DNA of 44,354 nt from Oscillospiraceae bacterium (GTDB lineage: Bacteria > Bacillota > Clostridia > Oscillospirales > Ruminococcaceae): positions 1 through 44,354 of the forward strand of contig WQYC01000021.1 in assembly GCA_009781425.1 (NCBI GenBank), written 5' to 3'. The position numbers were made by a program, and so were the translations under genes. Below the pieces are notes generated by a model that worked only from the letters and a program-made list of their open reading frames with translations, was not told the DNA's origin and ran no database searches. Positions 8,207-17,300 of the stretch are shown here, in pieces; position 1 is the first letter of the stretch; each line of letters starts with the position of its first letter.

Positions 8207-9427
8207 ATGAAATTCGCAAAAATATTATCACTTTTGCTCATGCTTGCACTTTTCGGCGGCTTAATGACCGCCTGCGATGAAAAGTCGCCCGAGCCTGTCG
8301 AGCCTACTGACGGCGACGAAATCGTTGCTACCACTGACGGCGAGGAAGAAGACCCGGCAGAGCCCACGGTTAGCAGAACCGAAATGGCTTTCAAGGAAAT
8401 CACGGGCGCACAGCTCATGTCTGAAATGGGCGCGGGCTGGAACTTGGGCAATACCTTGGACGCTTCGGGGCGCGACGCAACCTCACCTATGCGGCAGGAA
8501 ACCGCGTGGGGCAACCCCGTGACTACTCCCGAAATGGCTCAGCTATTAGTTGACACAGGCTTCAAAACCCTGCGCGTACCCGTGACCTGGCAGGTGTGGA
8601 TTGGCGAGGGTCCTGAGTTTTTAATTGATGAAGCGTGGATGAACCGCGTTCAGGAAGTCGTCGATTACGGCATTGAGCGCGATTTATATGTAATTTTAAA
8701 CCTGCACCACGAGAGATGGCACTATCCGTCCGAAGAGAATTACGAGGCGGGGAAGGCGCAGCTGATTGCTGTCTGGGCACAGATTGCCGAGCATTTCGGT
8801 GGCTATTCCGAGAAGCTTATTTTTGAAACCATGAACGAGCCGCGCGGTCGTGAAAACGAATGGACAGGCGGCACGGACGAATCACGCGGCGTTATAAACA
8901 AGTGGAATCAAGCCTGTCTCGACGTAATCCGTGCGAGCGGCGGCAACAACGAAAAACGCTGGGTCATGGTTCCGACTCACGCGGCTTCTGCTGATGAACC
9001 TGCGCTGAAGGGCTTTGTTGTCCCCGACGACCCGAACGTTATAGTTTCGGTTCATGCGTATGTTTACTGGCGTTTCGCGCTTAATCCGCAGTCAGCGCGC
9101 AATGATTTTGACTTAGACAACGCAGACCATTTAAGACCGATTGACGAGTTATTTGAGCGTTTGGACAGACATTATATTTCAAAAGGAATCCCTGTCGTCA
9201 TGGGCGAAATGGGCTGTGTAAACAAGGATAACCCCGAAGACCGCATAAGATGGACGCAGTATTACACAAGCGTAGCGGCGGCGCACGGCGTCCCCTGCGT
9301 ATGGTGGGACAACGGGATAAAAGAAAAATCCCGAGCCGACGAGGAGTCGTTCGGGATTATGAACAGGCGCGATTTAGACTGGTGGTATCCCGAAATCGCA
9401 CAGGCAATGGTTGACGCGTTTAATTAA
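8207..9427 (+). CDS. GH5 endo-beta-glucanase, lipoprotein (probably subfamily GH5_4)
   Basis: A 406-residue secreted lipoprotein with lipobox LMTAC (Cys23), an acidic linker to about residue 60, and a GH5 catalytic domain. Signature features are MGAGWNLGNTLD (about 75-85), LNLHH at 165-168, acid/base Glu211 in MNEPRG, VHAYVYW at 282-288 and nucleophile Glu334 in VVMGEMG. The N-terminal 'GWNLGNTLDA' and 'TWGNP'-like segments fit GH5_4, which cleaves cellulose, mixed-linkage glucan or xyloglucan; the exact substrate cannot be told. Anchoring outside the cell next to the ABC importer suggests it supplies the imported oligosaccharides. The stop at 9427 is 5 bases from the stop of the convergent GH2 gene. 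Confidence 0.88.
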   Translation: MKFAKILSLLLMLALFGGLMTACDEKSPEPVEPTDGDEIVATTDGEEEDPAEPTVSRTEMAFKEITGAQLMSEMGAGWNLGNTLDASGRDATSPMRQETAWGNPVTTPEMAQLLVDTGFKTLRVPVTWQVWIGEGPEFLIDEAWMNRVQEVVDYGIERDLYVILNLHHERWHYPSEENYEAGKAQLIAVWAQIAEHFGGYSEKLIFETMNEPRGRENEWTGGTDESRGVINKWNQACLDVIRASGGNNEKRWVMVPTHAASADEPALKGFVVPDDPNVIVSVHAYVYWRFALNPQSARNDFDLDNADHLRPIDELFERLDRHYISKGIPVVMGEMGCVNKDNPEDRIRWTQYYTSVAAAHGVPCVWWDNGIKEKSRADEESFGIMNRRDLDWWYPEIAQAMVDAFN

Positions 9428-9432
9428 ATAAC

Positions 9433-12255
9433 TTATGTAAATTTAAACCCGCCAAAATGCAAATCCTTATCACTTTTCCGGAATTCAAAGCTTATGCTTT
9501 GGATTCCGGTTAGTTTTTTATGGAGCTTGAAGCTTTTTGTCTGATATGTCTGCCAGATAAAATTCGCTTGGTGCGTAAATTCGCCGAGCAGCTCGCTTCC
9601 TGCGTAAGCTTTAAAAGTAAAAGTCTCGTCAGTATGCCAGTAAATCGCGGAAAGCTCGAGAGTATCGGAGCCCCGCGCGTCGAAGTCGACATTGTTAAAA
9701 CAAACGCGGCTGCCGCTTTCGCTGATTAATAAACCTCCGCCCGAAACCTCACCGAAATCCGCATTGCTTAAACAGGCGGGCACAAATTCAAACGGGTTGA
9801 TAATCGGCGCACCGAAGCCCTCCGCGCAGAATTCGTACTCAGAAACGACATCTGCTTGCGGCTTGCCGTTATTGCAAGTACAGCGCAATCGGAATTCGCC
9901 GTCGCCGATAGCTTTCAGCACTGCGGAATTGCCGCTTGCTTCGATAATTGCGCAGTTAGTTTTAATCCCGCTGTTCGTGACTACGCTCCAGTTTAAGTTT
10001 GAATTGCAATACGTTGCATTTTCCGGAAGAATCCGCGCACTGATTTTAATTTCGCCCGTTTTAGGGGTAATGCGGCTTGAAGCAGAGTCTTTGACAAGCT
10101 CAATTTTCCGCACGGGAACATCGTTTTTGTCAATCGTCGCGGTGATTTTAATATCGCCCGCTTTCGGCGGTGCGGCAATATAAGCCACAGCCTTACCCGC
10201 AAAAAGTTTGCGCGAGCTGCTTTTGTACTGGTCATAATCGGAGCTGTCGCCGTTGTCGAAACCGATTAGCTTCCCGCCTTTAACCTTTAAATTTATTCTG
10301 TCGCGGGCATTTTCGACAGGATTATTGTGAATATCAACCGTTGAAATTTCAACAGTCAGCAAGTCCTTGCCGTCTGCCTGAACGGCAGTTTTATCGGGTT
10401 TCAAAATTATTCTGTCGCTGTCGCCGAAGCTTCGGCGGACTGCGCGGTGATTACCTGAAACAGCAATGATTTCGCCAGCTTCGTACTGCGTTTTCCAAGT
10501 TAGAGTGTAATTCTCTGCAGTTTTCTTACCGAGCGAGCGGTTGTTTAAGAATAGCTCGACTTCGCGCAAATTAGTGTAAACAACTATGTCGATTTCCTGC
10601 CCCGCGTTGAAGTCCCAGTAGGGCATAATATGAAGCACGGGTTCGCTCGTCCAGGCGGCTTTGTAAAGCCAGAAGATGTCTTTCTTGATTCCCGCGGTGT
10701 CAATCGCGCCGAAATAGGCGTTCTTGGTTTCGTAAGGCGTTGACTCGCCTAAGTAGTCCGAGCCCGTCCAAATGAACATTCCCGCGCAGAAATCCGTGTC
10801 GCGGTTGGCGAGAATTACCTCCTCCGCGCCGAATTTCTGAAAGCCCGATTTGCAATTGCCGAGGCTTGAGCATTGCAAGTTCTCGTGGGTCAAAAACTTG
10901 CTCGCGAGCGGGAAATGATACGTCCCTCTGCTCTTCAAGCCCGAGGTGGTTTCACTGCCGTAAATTATCCAATTCGGGTGCTTTTTATGATGATTTTCGT
11001 ACAAATGCTCGCCGTAATTATACCCTGTGAGGTCAACCTCCATTGCGCACTTTTGCGCGGGTTCCCACTCCATGTAGTTCGAGCCGATTGTGGTTGGCGC
11101 GTTGCAAAGCGGGTCGTGCTTGCGAACAGCGGCTTGCAAAAGCTTTGTGATTTCGAGTCCGCGCGCGGACGCGTGAGTGTCGATAATCTCGTTTCCGATG
11201 CTCCACATAATCAGACTCGCGTGGTTGCGGTCGCGCCGAATCCAGCTTGCGGCGTCTTTTTCGTACCACTCGGCGAAAAACCGCGAGTAGTCAAACTCGG
11301 TCATCGGCATTTCCCAAATGTCGGTAAACTCGCTGTTTACAAGGATTCCGAGCTCGTCGCAAAGCTCCATGAATTCCTTTGCGGGCGGGTTGTGCGCGGT
11401 GCGAACGGAGTTCGCGCCCATTTCCTTCATGGTCAGCAGCTGCCGCCGACAGGCTTCCTTGTTAAAAGCCGCGCCGAGACTGCCTAAATCGTGGTGCAGG
11501 CAGACGCCGTTGAGCTTGATGTGCTTGCCGTTAAGGAAGAAGCCTTTGTCGGGGTCGAAGCGCGCTTCGCGGAAGCCGACCTTGCAGGAAACGCTGTCTA
11601 TGACATCATTTGCGCGGATTAAATCCGCGCGCAAATCAAACAAGAACGGATTTTCAAGCGACCAAATTTGCTCACGCGGAATCTTAATTTTGAAATTATT
11701 TTCTTCGGTTGTTTTGCCTGCGACGCTGAACAGAATCTTGTCGTAGTGATTTCCTGCGACCTCCGCGCTGACTGTGCAGTCCCATGCGCTTCCCGCTTTT
11801 TTCGCGGAAAAATACAAGCCGTCGGTTTTTAAATAAGTCTTCTCGGTTTCAAAAAACCAAGTATTGCGGTAAATGCCTGCGCCCGAGTACCAGCGGGAGT
11901 TCGGCGATATGTGCCGAACGAGGACGATTATCTCGTTTTCACCGTCCTGCACAAAACCGCTCAAATCCGCTTCAAAAGCGGTGTAGCCGTACTTCCAGTC
12001 CATGACGAAGTCGCCATTAACATAAACCGTGCAGTCCATATAAACGCCGTCGAAGTTAAGGCGGTAGCTTTTGTTTTTGCTGTAATCGAGCGTGAAACGC
12101 TTTCTGTACCAGCCGTAAGAAGTCTCGTACAGATTATTCACGTCCCAAATTAGCCAGTCGTGCGGAATTTCAACAGGCTTCCACGATGTAGGGGGCGGCG
12201 TCTCCGACGCCCCGCTCTTCGCGAATTCCCAGTTGTCATTAAATAATTTCTTCAT
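9433..12255 (-). CDS. GH2 beta-galactosidase-like glycoside hydrolase, cytoplasmic
   Basis: A roughly 940-residue GH2 enzyme without a signal peptide. In order: sugar-binding N-domain (IPHDW, SRWYSGAGIYRN), immunoglobulin-like domain, TIM barrel with VRTAHNPP and acid/base Glu in MWSIGNEI (about residue 356), and nucleophile Glu in IIYGSETTS (about residue 435). Then come a DUF4982-like segment (PYWDFNAGQEIDI...), a big-groove Ig-like domain and a C-terminal CBM6-like beta domain ending FGGFKFT. I place the start at 12255 (ATG, 8 bases after AAAGGG) rather than the GTG three codons upstream, which overlaps that site. It lies 12 bases after the GH27 gene in the same operon. A 27-bp palindromic element (12188-12214) encodes residues near the N-terminus. 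Confidence 0.85.
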   Translation of the reverse strand: MKKLFNDNWEFAKSGASETPPPTSWKPVEIPHDWLIWDVNNLYETSYGWYRKRFTLDYSKNKSYRLNFDGVYMDCTVYVNGDFVMDWKYGYTAFEADLSGFVQDGENEIIVLVRHISPNSRWYSGAGIYRNTWFFETEKTYLKTDGLYFSAKKAGSAWDCTVSAEVAGNHYDKILFSVAGKTTEENNFKIKIPREQIWSLENPFLFDLRADLIRANDVIDSVSCKVGFREARFDPDKGFFLNGKHIKLNGVCLHHDLGSLGAAFNKEACRRQLLTMKEMGANSVRTAHNPPAKEFMELCDELGILVNSEFTDIWEMPMTEFDYSRFFAEWYEKDAASWIRRDRNHASLIMWSIGNEIIDTHASARGLEITKLLQAAVRKHDPLCNAPTTIGSNYMEWEPAQKCAMEVDLTGYNYGEHLYENHHKKHPNWIIYGSETTSGLKSRGTYHFPLASKFLTHENLQCSSLGNCKSGFQKFGAEEVILANRDTDFCAGMFIWTGSDYLGESTPYETKNAYFGAIDTAGIKKDIFWLYKAAWTSEPVLHIMPYWDFNAGQEIDIVVYTNLREVELFLNNRSLGKKTAENYTLTWKTQYEAGEIIAVSGNHRAVRRSFGDSDRIILKPDKTAVQADGKDLLTVEISTVDIHNNPVENARDRINLKVKGGKLIGFDNGDSSDYDQYKSSSRKLFAGKAVAYIAAPPKAGDIKITATIDKNDVPVRKIELVKDSASSRITPKTGEIKISARILPENATYCNSNLNWSVVTNSGIKTNCAIIEASGNSAVLKAIGDGEFRLRCTCNNGKPQADVVSEYEFCAEGFGAPIINPFEFVPACLSNADFGEVSGGGLLISESGSRVCFNNVDFDARGSDTLELSAIYWHTDETFTFKAYAGSELLGEFTHQANFIWQTYQTKSFKLHKKLTGIQSISFEFRKSDKDLHFGGFKFT
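12188..12214 (+). repeat. 27-bp covarying palindromic element, copy in GH2 gene
   Basis: Sequence of the form GTAGGG-GGCG...CGCC-CCG on the plus strand, antisense to the GH2 gene. Stem positions 5-10 pair fully with 21-26. Read through by the gene it encodes SGASETPPPT between the first strand and the conserved IPHDW motif, a site that tolerates insertions. Same antisense frame as the copy at 15032-15058. Confidence 0.65.
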
Positions 12256-12267
12256 TTTAATCACCCT

Positions 12268-13434
12268 TTATTCAGAAAAGTCAGGCGTAATTTTAAACAC
12301 TTCCATAGCGTGGCTGTCTACCTTGAACTCGAAGCGGCTCTTAAACACACCGAGGTCACTGTCAGCCCATAAGTCCTTGACTGCGCAGGAAAGCTCGGCA
12401 GGGAGGTTCAGCTCTTCCCAGTTCACGGCGATATTCGCGGGGACACAAGTACGGTTGTAAAGCCCTACTGCCCACGAAACGCCCGACAGCGGCTTCACCC
12501 ACACGTCGATGCCCTCAACTGAGCGGATTCGCGCGGCTTGTATGCCGAGGATATCCTGATTGACCGCGATGAGGTTTTTGTTGGTTAATGTTGCTTTTGT
12601 GACGTCGTTCAGCTTCCGCACGTCACAGCCGATAATCAACGGCGAAGCCATCAAGCACCACAGCGAAAAATGCGCGCGGTACTCGGCGTCGGTACAGCCG
12701 GGGCCCGTCCAGTCGTTCCACTTGTACATTCCCGTTATCAGCATATCGGGGTCGTTCCAGCGGCAGGTTCCTGCATACGGTTGCGTACTTACTGCGGTTC
12801 TGTCAACAATAGTATTGAAGCTCAGCGCCCAGGTGTCAAGCTGTCCGTCCCAAAGGTTCTTGATGTCGGGCGTCGTGCGCCACATCTGCCCCACGCCGTA
12901 AGCCCAGAGCCACGGCTCGGTTTTACCATGCTCGCACATTGAAAAAAGAATGTCGCGCCCTGTCTTTTTTAGCGCAAGTGCCATTTTCAAGTATTCTGAT
13001 TTGCAACAGCGGGGCGGGTCTTCGCCCTCAAGCTCGCGGTTGTCGTATTTGAGGTAATCGAAGCCCCAGTCCGCAATTGCTTGTGCGTCCTTAAATTCAT
13101 AGCCTAAGCTTCCCGCCTTGTCGTTATAAGTGCGGATTGCACAGCCTAAGTAAATCCCGATTTTAAGTCCGAGGCTGTGAACGTAGTCCGTCAGCGGCTT
13201 GAAGCCGTTCGGGAACATATCTGAATTAATAACTAAGTTCCCGTCCTTGTCGCGCTCGGCGAGCATCCAGCCGTCGTCGATATTTATGTATTCGTAGCCC
13301 GCGTCCTTGAGTCCGTTTGAAATAAAGGCGTCTGCGGTTTCTTTTATTAATTCTTCCGACGGACTGCAATCGAATGAATTAAACGAGTTCCAGCCCATAG
13401 GCGGCGTTAACGCCGGTATTTTGTTGTAGTCCAT
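12268..13434 (-). CDS. GH27 alpha-galactosidase, cytoplasmic
   Basis: A 388-residue GH27 enzyme of standard length. The family signature TPPMGWNSFNSFDC is at residues 10-23, NIDDGW at 51-56, the nucleophile Asp131 in YLKYDN, the likely acid/base Asp190 in WRTTPDI, and the WNDPDML motif at 226-232. It hydrolyses terminal alpha-1,6-galactosyl units from galactomannan fragments, raffinose-type sugars or similar. No signal peptide is present, so it acts on imported oligosaccharides. AGGAGGAATC precedes the ATG. It sits just downstream of a terminator-like hairpin, which suggests lower or conditional expression relative to the surface protein gene before it. Confidence 0.93.
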   Translation of the reverse strand: MDYNKIPALTPPMGWNSFNSFDCSPSEELIKETADAFISNGLKDAGYEYINIDDGWMLAERDKDGNLVINSDMFPNGFKPLTDYVHSLGLKIGIYLGCAIRTYNDKAGSLGYEFKDAQAIADWGFDYLKYDNRELEGEDPPRCCKSEYLKMALALKKTGRDILFSMCEHGKTEPWLWAYGVGQMWRTTPDIKNLWDGQLDTWALSFNTIVDRTAVSTQPYAGTCRWNDPDMLITGMYKWNDWTGPGCTDAEYRAHFSLWCLMASPLIIGCDVRKLNDVTKATLTNKNLIAVNQDILGIQAARIRSVEGIDVWVKPLSGVSWAVGLYNRTCVPANIAVNWEELNLPAELSCAVKDLWADSDLGVFKSRFEFKVDSHAMEVFKITPDFSE

Positions 13435-13448
13435 GATTCCTCCTATAC

Positions 13449-13482
13449 AAAAACGAGGAACAAATTAAATTGTTCCTCGTTT
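13449..13482 (-). terminator. Hairpin with T-run between surface-protein and GH27 genes
   Basis: A perfect 13-bp stem (AAACGAGGAACAA and complement, 13451-13463 with 13470-13482) with a 6-base loop. On the minus strand it runs into TTTTT and then, within about 10 bases, into the GH27 ribosome binding site. It looks like a Rho-independent terminator or attenuator that lets only part of the transcription reach GH27 and GH2. Confidence 0.75.
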
Positions 13483-13509
13483 CTTTACGTTTTTACTTTG
13501 ATGTAAGAA

Positions 13510-14094
13510 TTACTTCTTTTTGCGGCTGAGAACTACTGCACCTGCAGCTGCGAGAGCGATAGCGGAAGCTACTGCTACGTCAGCAACGCCTGTTTTAACG
13601 TCGCCGCCGTCAGCGCGAGCTGTGGGAGCTGCTGCTGCGTTGCCGGGGATTACGAGAGTTGCGCTTGTGATTATCGGGCCGATTCCTTCAGAACCGAAGC
13701 CGATTTTCGCTGCGTTGTCTTCGCCGCCGCCTGCTACTGCTTCAGCCCAGCCTGCGAGAGATGTGAGGTCGATTGTCATTTTTGTGCCTTGTTCAGGACC
13801 AAAAACTACGGGGTCTTTCCAGCTCCAGCCGTTGCCGTCGCCGAAGTAAATGAACTGTACGTTGTTTTCAGGTTCTGCAGAGAATTCAACTACGATAGCT
13901 GTTGCTTTCTGTAAATCTTCGATTAACAGAGTGCCGCCGCGCGCGCCGTTGTCCGCGCCTGTTGTGTGCCAAAGGTTAGCCCAGTCGCCTGCACCGCCGC
14001 CTTCGTTAAAAGAGCCGAGGTTAACAGCAGATGCGGGAATTGCTAATGCTGCGAGCATTAAAACTGCTAAAATGGTTACTGCAAATTTCTTCAT
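13510..14094 (-). CDS. Surface-anchored small protein sharing a domain with the 5423 lipoprotein
   Basis: A 194-residue exported protein: signal peptide MKKFAVTILAVLMLAALAIP with an ASA cleavage site, one beta-rich domain, then a C-terminal VKTGVADV motif, hydrophobic helix and RKKK tail. That end resembles the relaxed sorting signals (xPxTG-like) seen in clostridial surface proteins, though the LPxTG motif itself is absent. The core VQFIYFGDGNGWSWKD and the following IDLTS match the lipoprotein at 5423-6700 (VQLIWLGDGGGWRWTQ, IDLSS). The start is 14094, 11 bases after GGAG; an in-frame ATG far upstream would add 41 residues before the signal peptide and cross the promoter. I infer a glycan-binding role from its operon with GH27 and GH2. 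Confidence 0.7.
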   Translation of the reverse strand: MKKFAVTILAVLMLAALAIPASAVNLGSFNEGGGAGDWANLWHTTGADNGARGGTLLIEDLQKATAIVVEFSAEPENNVQFIYFGDGNGWSWKDPVVFGPEQGTKMTIDLTSLAGWAEAVAGGGEDNAAKIGFGSEGIGPIITSATLVIPGNAAAAPTARADGGDVKTGVADVAVASAIALAAAGAVVLSRKKK

Positions 14095-14123
14095 GATATA
14101 AACTACTCCTTCAAAAATCGGTA

Positions 14124-14138
14124 TGGCAGAGTCTGCCA
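14124..14138. promoter_or_regulatory. Palindrome just downstream of the 14155 promoter
   Basis: A 15-bp palindrome TGGCAGAGTCTGCCA lies about 10 bases downstream of the expected transcription start, between the promoter and the ribosome binding site of the surface-protein gene. The position fits a repressor operator; the regulator is not identified. Confidence 0.45.
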
Positions 14139-14154
14139 CCCTATAGTTAAACAT

Positions 14155-14183
14155 ATTATAGCACCTGTTTGGCTGTTTGTCAA
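14155..14183 (-). promoter_or_regulatory. Consensus SigA promoter for surface protein-GH27-GH2 operon
   Basis: On the minus strand TTGACA (14178-14183) and TATAAT (14155-14160) are separated by exactly 17 bases. Both boxes match the vegetative consensus fully. Confidence 0.85.
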
Positions 14184-14190
14184 GACTTGT

Positions 14191-14207
14191 CAGGAAAAAA
14201 TTTCCTG
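14191..14207. promoter_or_regulatory. Palindrome upstream of the -35 box
   Basis: CAGGAAA-aaa-TTTCCTG, perfect 7-bp arms, 7 bases upstream of the -35 box. It could be an activator or repressor site; nothing else explains it. Confidence 0.35.
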
Positions 14208-14340
14208 TTTTTTCCAAACACTACAAGAAAGGTGTAATATTACTTGAAATATTTGTTGTTTTTGTATTAAATCTATGTCTTATTTAGCAATTCCCCGAAG
14301 ATAATTAATTAATCTTGAAAAATTTTACCGTTTAAACAGC

Positions 14341-17300
14341 TTAACATTCAAGCGCGCCGAGCTCAAAAGAATAAATCCACCGCTCGGAAACCCTTGCACC
14401 TGTCATTTCTTCAATTGCGCGCGAATAAATTTCGAGCTGTTTTTGATACATTTGAATTAAAGCGGCGGCGGTTGTGTTTCTGTTGGTTTTATAATCTATT
14501 AAAATTATGCTGTCGTTTTCATAGAAAAACATATCCGCAATCCCTTGAACAAAGGGCTTTTCGTCTTCAAACAGCGCGTCGTATTCCTCGGGACAGCCGA
14601 GCTCGGAAAGGTTGATTTCCGTGCAAAGCTTGAATTCTTTTTGAATTTTCGCGCTTGCGCAGGCGCGCTTGCCAAGCGCGCTGTCGAAGAACGCTTTGAT
14701 TTTCTTCGGCTCAATTGCGGCGAATTCCTCCGCTGTGAAGCGGATTTTGTGCCGTTCTATCTGTTGTTCGATATTTTCATCTTTAAAGTCAAGCAGTTCC
14801 ATCATTTTATGATAAGCGTCGCCGCGCTTTTTCCCTGTAAGTTTCTTGTTTTTCATGAACGACGCGCCGCGCGGGAAGACGGTAGGTTCGTCGGGCGTTT
14901 CTTCGGTTTTTGAAGCCTCTGCGCCCTGCACGCCGACCTGCGTCGCTGTGACGCGGCGCGGGATTTTCGTCAGCGGCTCGCGGTGGTAGGTTCTTTGAAT
15001 GGCGGCGATTATTTCGGCGGATTCGTCGCTTGTAGGGTCGGACGACCCTGTCCGACCGTTTTCATTTAACGGGACGACAGAGTCGTCGTCCCCTACGGTT
15101 ATTTGTTTTAGATTGGTTTGTGTGAGCCAATTTAAGTATGAGTTTTTTGCAGGTTGCGGGCGGACAGAGTCGTCCGCCCCTACATTTTTCAACGCCGCGG
15201 TAAGAATCAGCTTGTCGCGCGCTCTCGTGCACGCGACGTAAAGCTTGCGCATTTCCTCGCTTATTGCGGCGGCTTGGTTAATCTCGCGCGCTTTTTTGTG
15301 CAAAAGTGTGTCACATCTTGTCCGCGTTTCGGGGATTATAAAGCGCATTGCGAAGCCGATTTCGTCGCTGAAAATTATATCGGAATAATTCTCGCGCAGA
15401 TTGAAGCGAGAGTTCGTCCTCGCGACAAAGCAAATCGGGAATTCAAGCCCTTTTGAAGCGTGAATCGTCATGAGCTTCACGCGCCCTGTTCCTGCCTCGT
15501 CTTCTGCGGAAAAGCGCGCTTCCTCAAGCACTGCGCCGCTTTTGCCGCCGAGAAGCTCGGTTAAACCCCAGAGCGAATCGCGAGTTAAGCCCGCTAAAGT
15601 TTCGGAATAATGCAGAAGAAGCCTAATGTTTGTCATGGTTTTTGCAGGGTTCGCGCTTCGGGCGACGAGCGGATTGAAGCCGCCCTCGTTGTAAATCAGC
15701 CGAATTAATTTGCTCGCGCCGTGGTTCTTGGAATACGCCGAAAAACGCCGCCAGTCCTCTAAGAAAGTGCAGTCCTGCGAACTACTTAAATTATCGAAAA
15801 GCGGCTTGTTCACGCCTTTTATGCGCATTTTTGCAATGTCGTCGGCAGTGAAATTATAAAGCGGCGACATCAGCACGGTCAATAGCGCCATATCGTCAAA
15901 AGGCTTATCAATTACGGTCAGCAGGGCGAGCACGGTTTTGATTTCGGGAACCTCGGCGTAATCGCCGCTTTTCTGCTTATCAAACGGGATTCCGCGCGCT
16001 TCAAACGCCGCGCCGAATTCCTCTTCCACTGTTGAAAGTCCGCTGACCAAAACCGCGAAATCGCCGTAAGTGCAAGCGCGTCTGCCGCTGTTTTTATCCT
16101 CAATTTCAAAGCCGTCTGCGATTAGCTCGGCGATTCTGTCCGCGATGTAATCGGCTTCGGATTTTTTTGTGTCCTCCGCGTTTTCGATAATTACGAGCTC
16201 GGCTTCGTTTTCTTCGCGTGCTTCTGATTGCAAGCCGAAGATTAATTTTGCACTGTCGTCATATTCAACGCCGCCGACCTCGCGCGTCATGTTTTTTGCG
16301 AAAACCTCGTTAACTGCGCCGATTACCTCCTGCGACGAGCGGTAATTTTTGTTGAGCGTCAGCGTCGTGTAGCTTTCGTCTTCCGTAACGCGGGTGAAAA
16401 CCCGCTGGTCAGCGTTTCTGAAGCGGTAAATCGACTGCTTCACATCGCCCACGAAAAATAAATTTCTTCCGTTACTCAGCCGCTTGAAAATCTCGTATTG
16501 CACCGCATTGCTGTCCTGAAATTCGTCAACAATAATCTCATAAAAATCAGCACTGATTTGCTCGGAAGCTGCGTCGTTTTGCAGTAACCGCAGAGCAAAA
16601 TGCTCTGCGTCCGCGAAGTCTACGCAGTCTGCCGCGGTTTTAAGCTCCGTGAATTTATCGCGATAAATCTTGAAAAGTCGCGATAATAACTGCACCTGCG
16701 GGGCTTGCTTTTGAACAACAAACTCGAAATCAGCAAGCAGTCCCGCACTGATAATTATCTCCTTGAAAATTGGCAAATAGCTGTCGCGGAGCTCTTTTAT
16801 GGAGTCCTTTGCGGCTTTATTTTCTTCGGAAACTCTGCCGTAATTTGAATTGCCGAATTCGAGTGAGCCAGTATCGCCGTAGCTATAATTCGCCCAGCTT
16901 TCCGCGAAAGCCTTATCCTGATTTAACCGTGCTGTCATTGAATCGCTGTAGGATAATTGCAAGCACTCTTCGACAATTTCAAGGAAAGACTGCGCGCTTT
17001 TTCTGACTTGCTTTGCTTCGTTTTCGATTAACTCCGCGAAGCCGCCGGGCTCGCTGTAGAGCGCGGTTTTTTCTTCGAGCCACTGCTCGGGGAACGGCTG
17101 TTTTACGTACTCGGTGTACAGGTCTAAAACCGCTTGTCCAAGCTTGGAATCGCCCGCCTCGCCTGTAACTCCGCGCAGAATATTTTTTTCTTCGGGCGTG
17201 AAATTTATGCCATTGTAAATCGTTTCTAATGCGAAGTTGAGAGCATCTAACGAAAACTTTTCAGCTTCCTTCCCTTCGCAGATTCTGAAGCTTGGACGAA

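Noticed and set aside
9428-9432. A terminator between the convergent GH5 and GH2 genes
   Set aside because: Only 5 bases separate the stop codons and no stable stem with a T-run could be seen around them.
10873-11487. A 204-codon open frame opposite the GH2 gene
   Set aside because: Antisense shadow; the GH2 catalytic motifs on the other strand are unambiguous.
14217-14340. A possible ncRNA or terminator in the AT-rich gap after addA
   Set aside because: Only an imperfect AT-only dyad (AAGATAATTAATTAATCTT) is present, with no GC stem and no promoter other than the one already listed.
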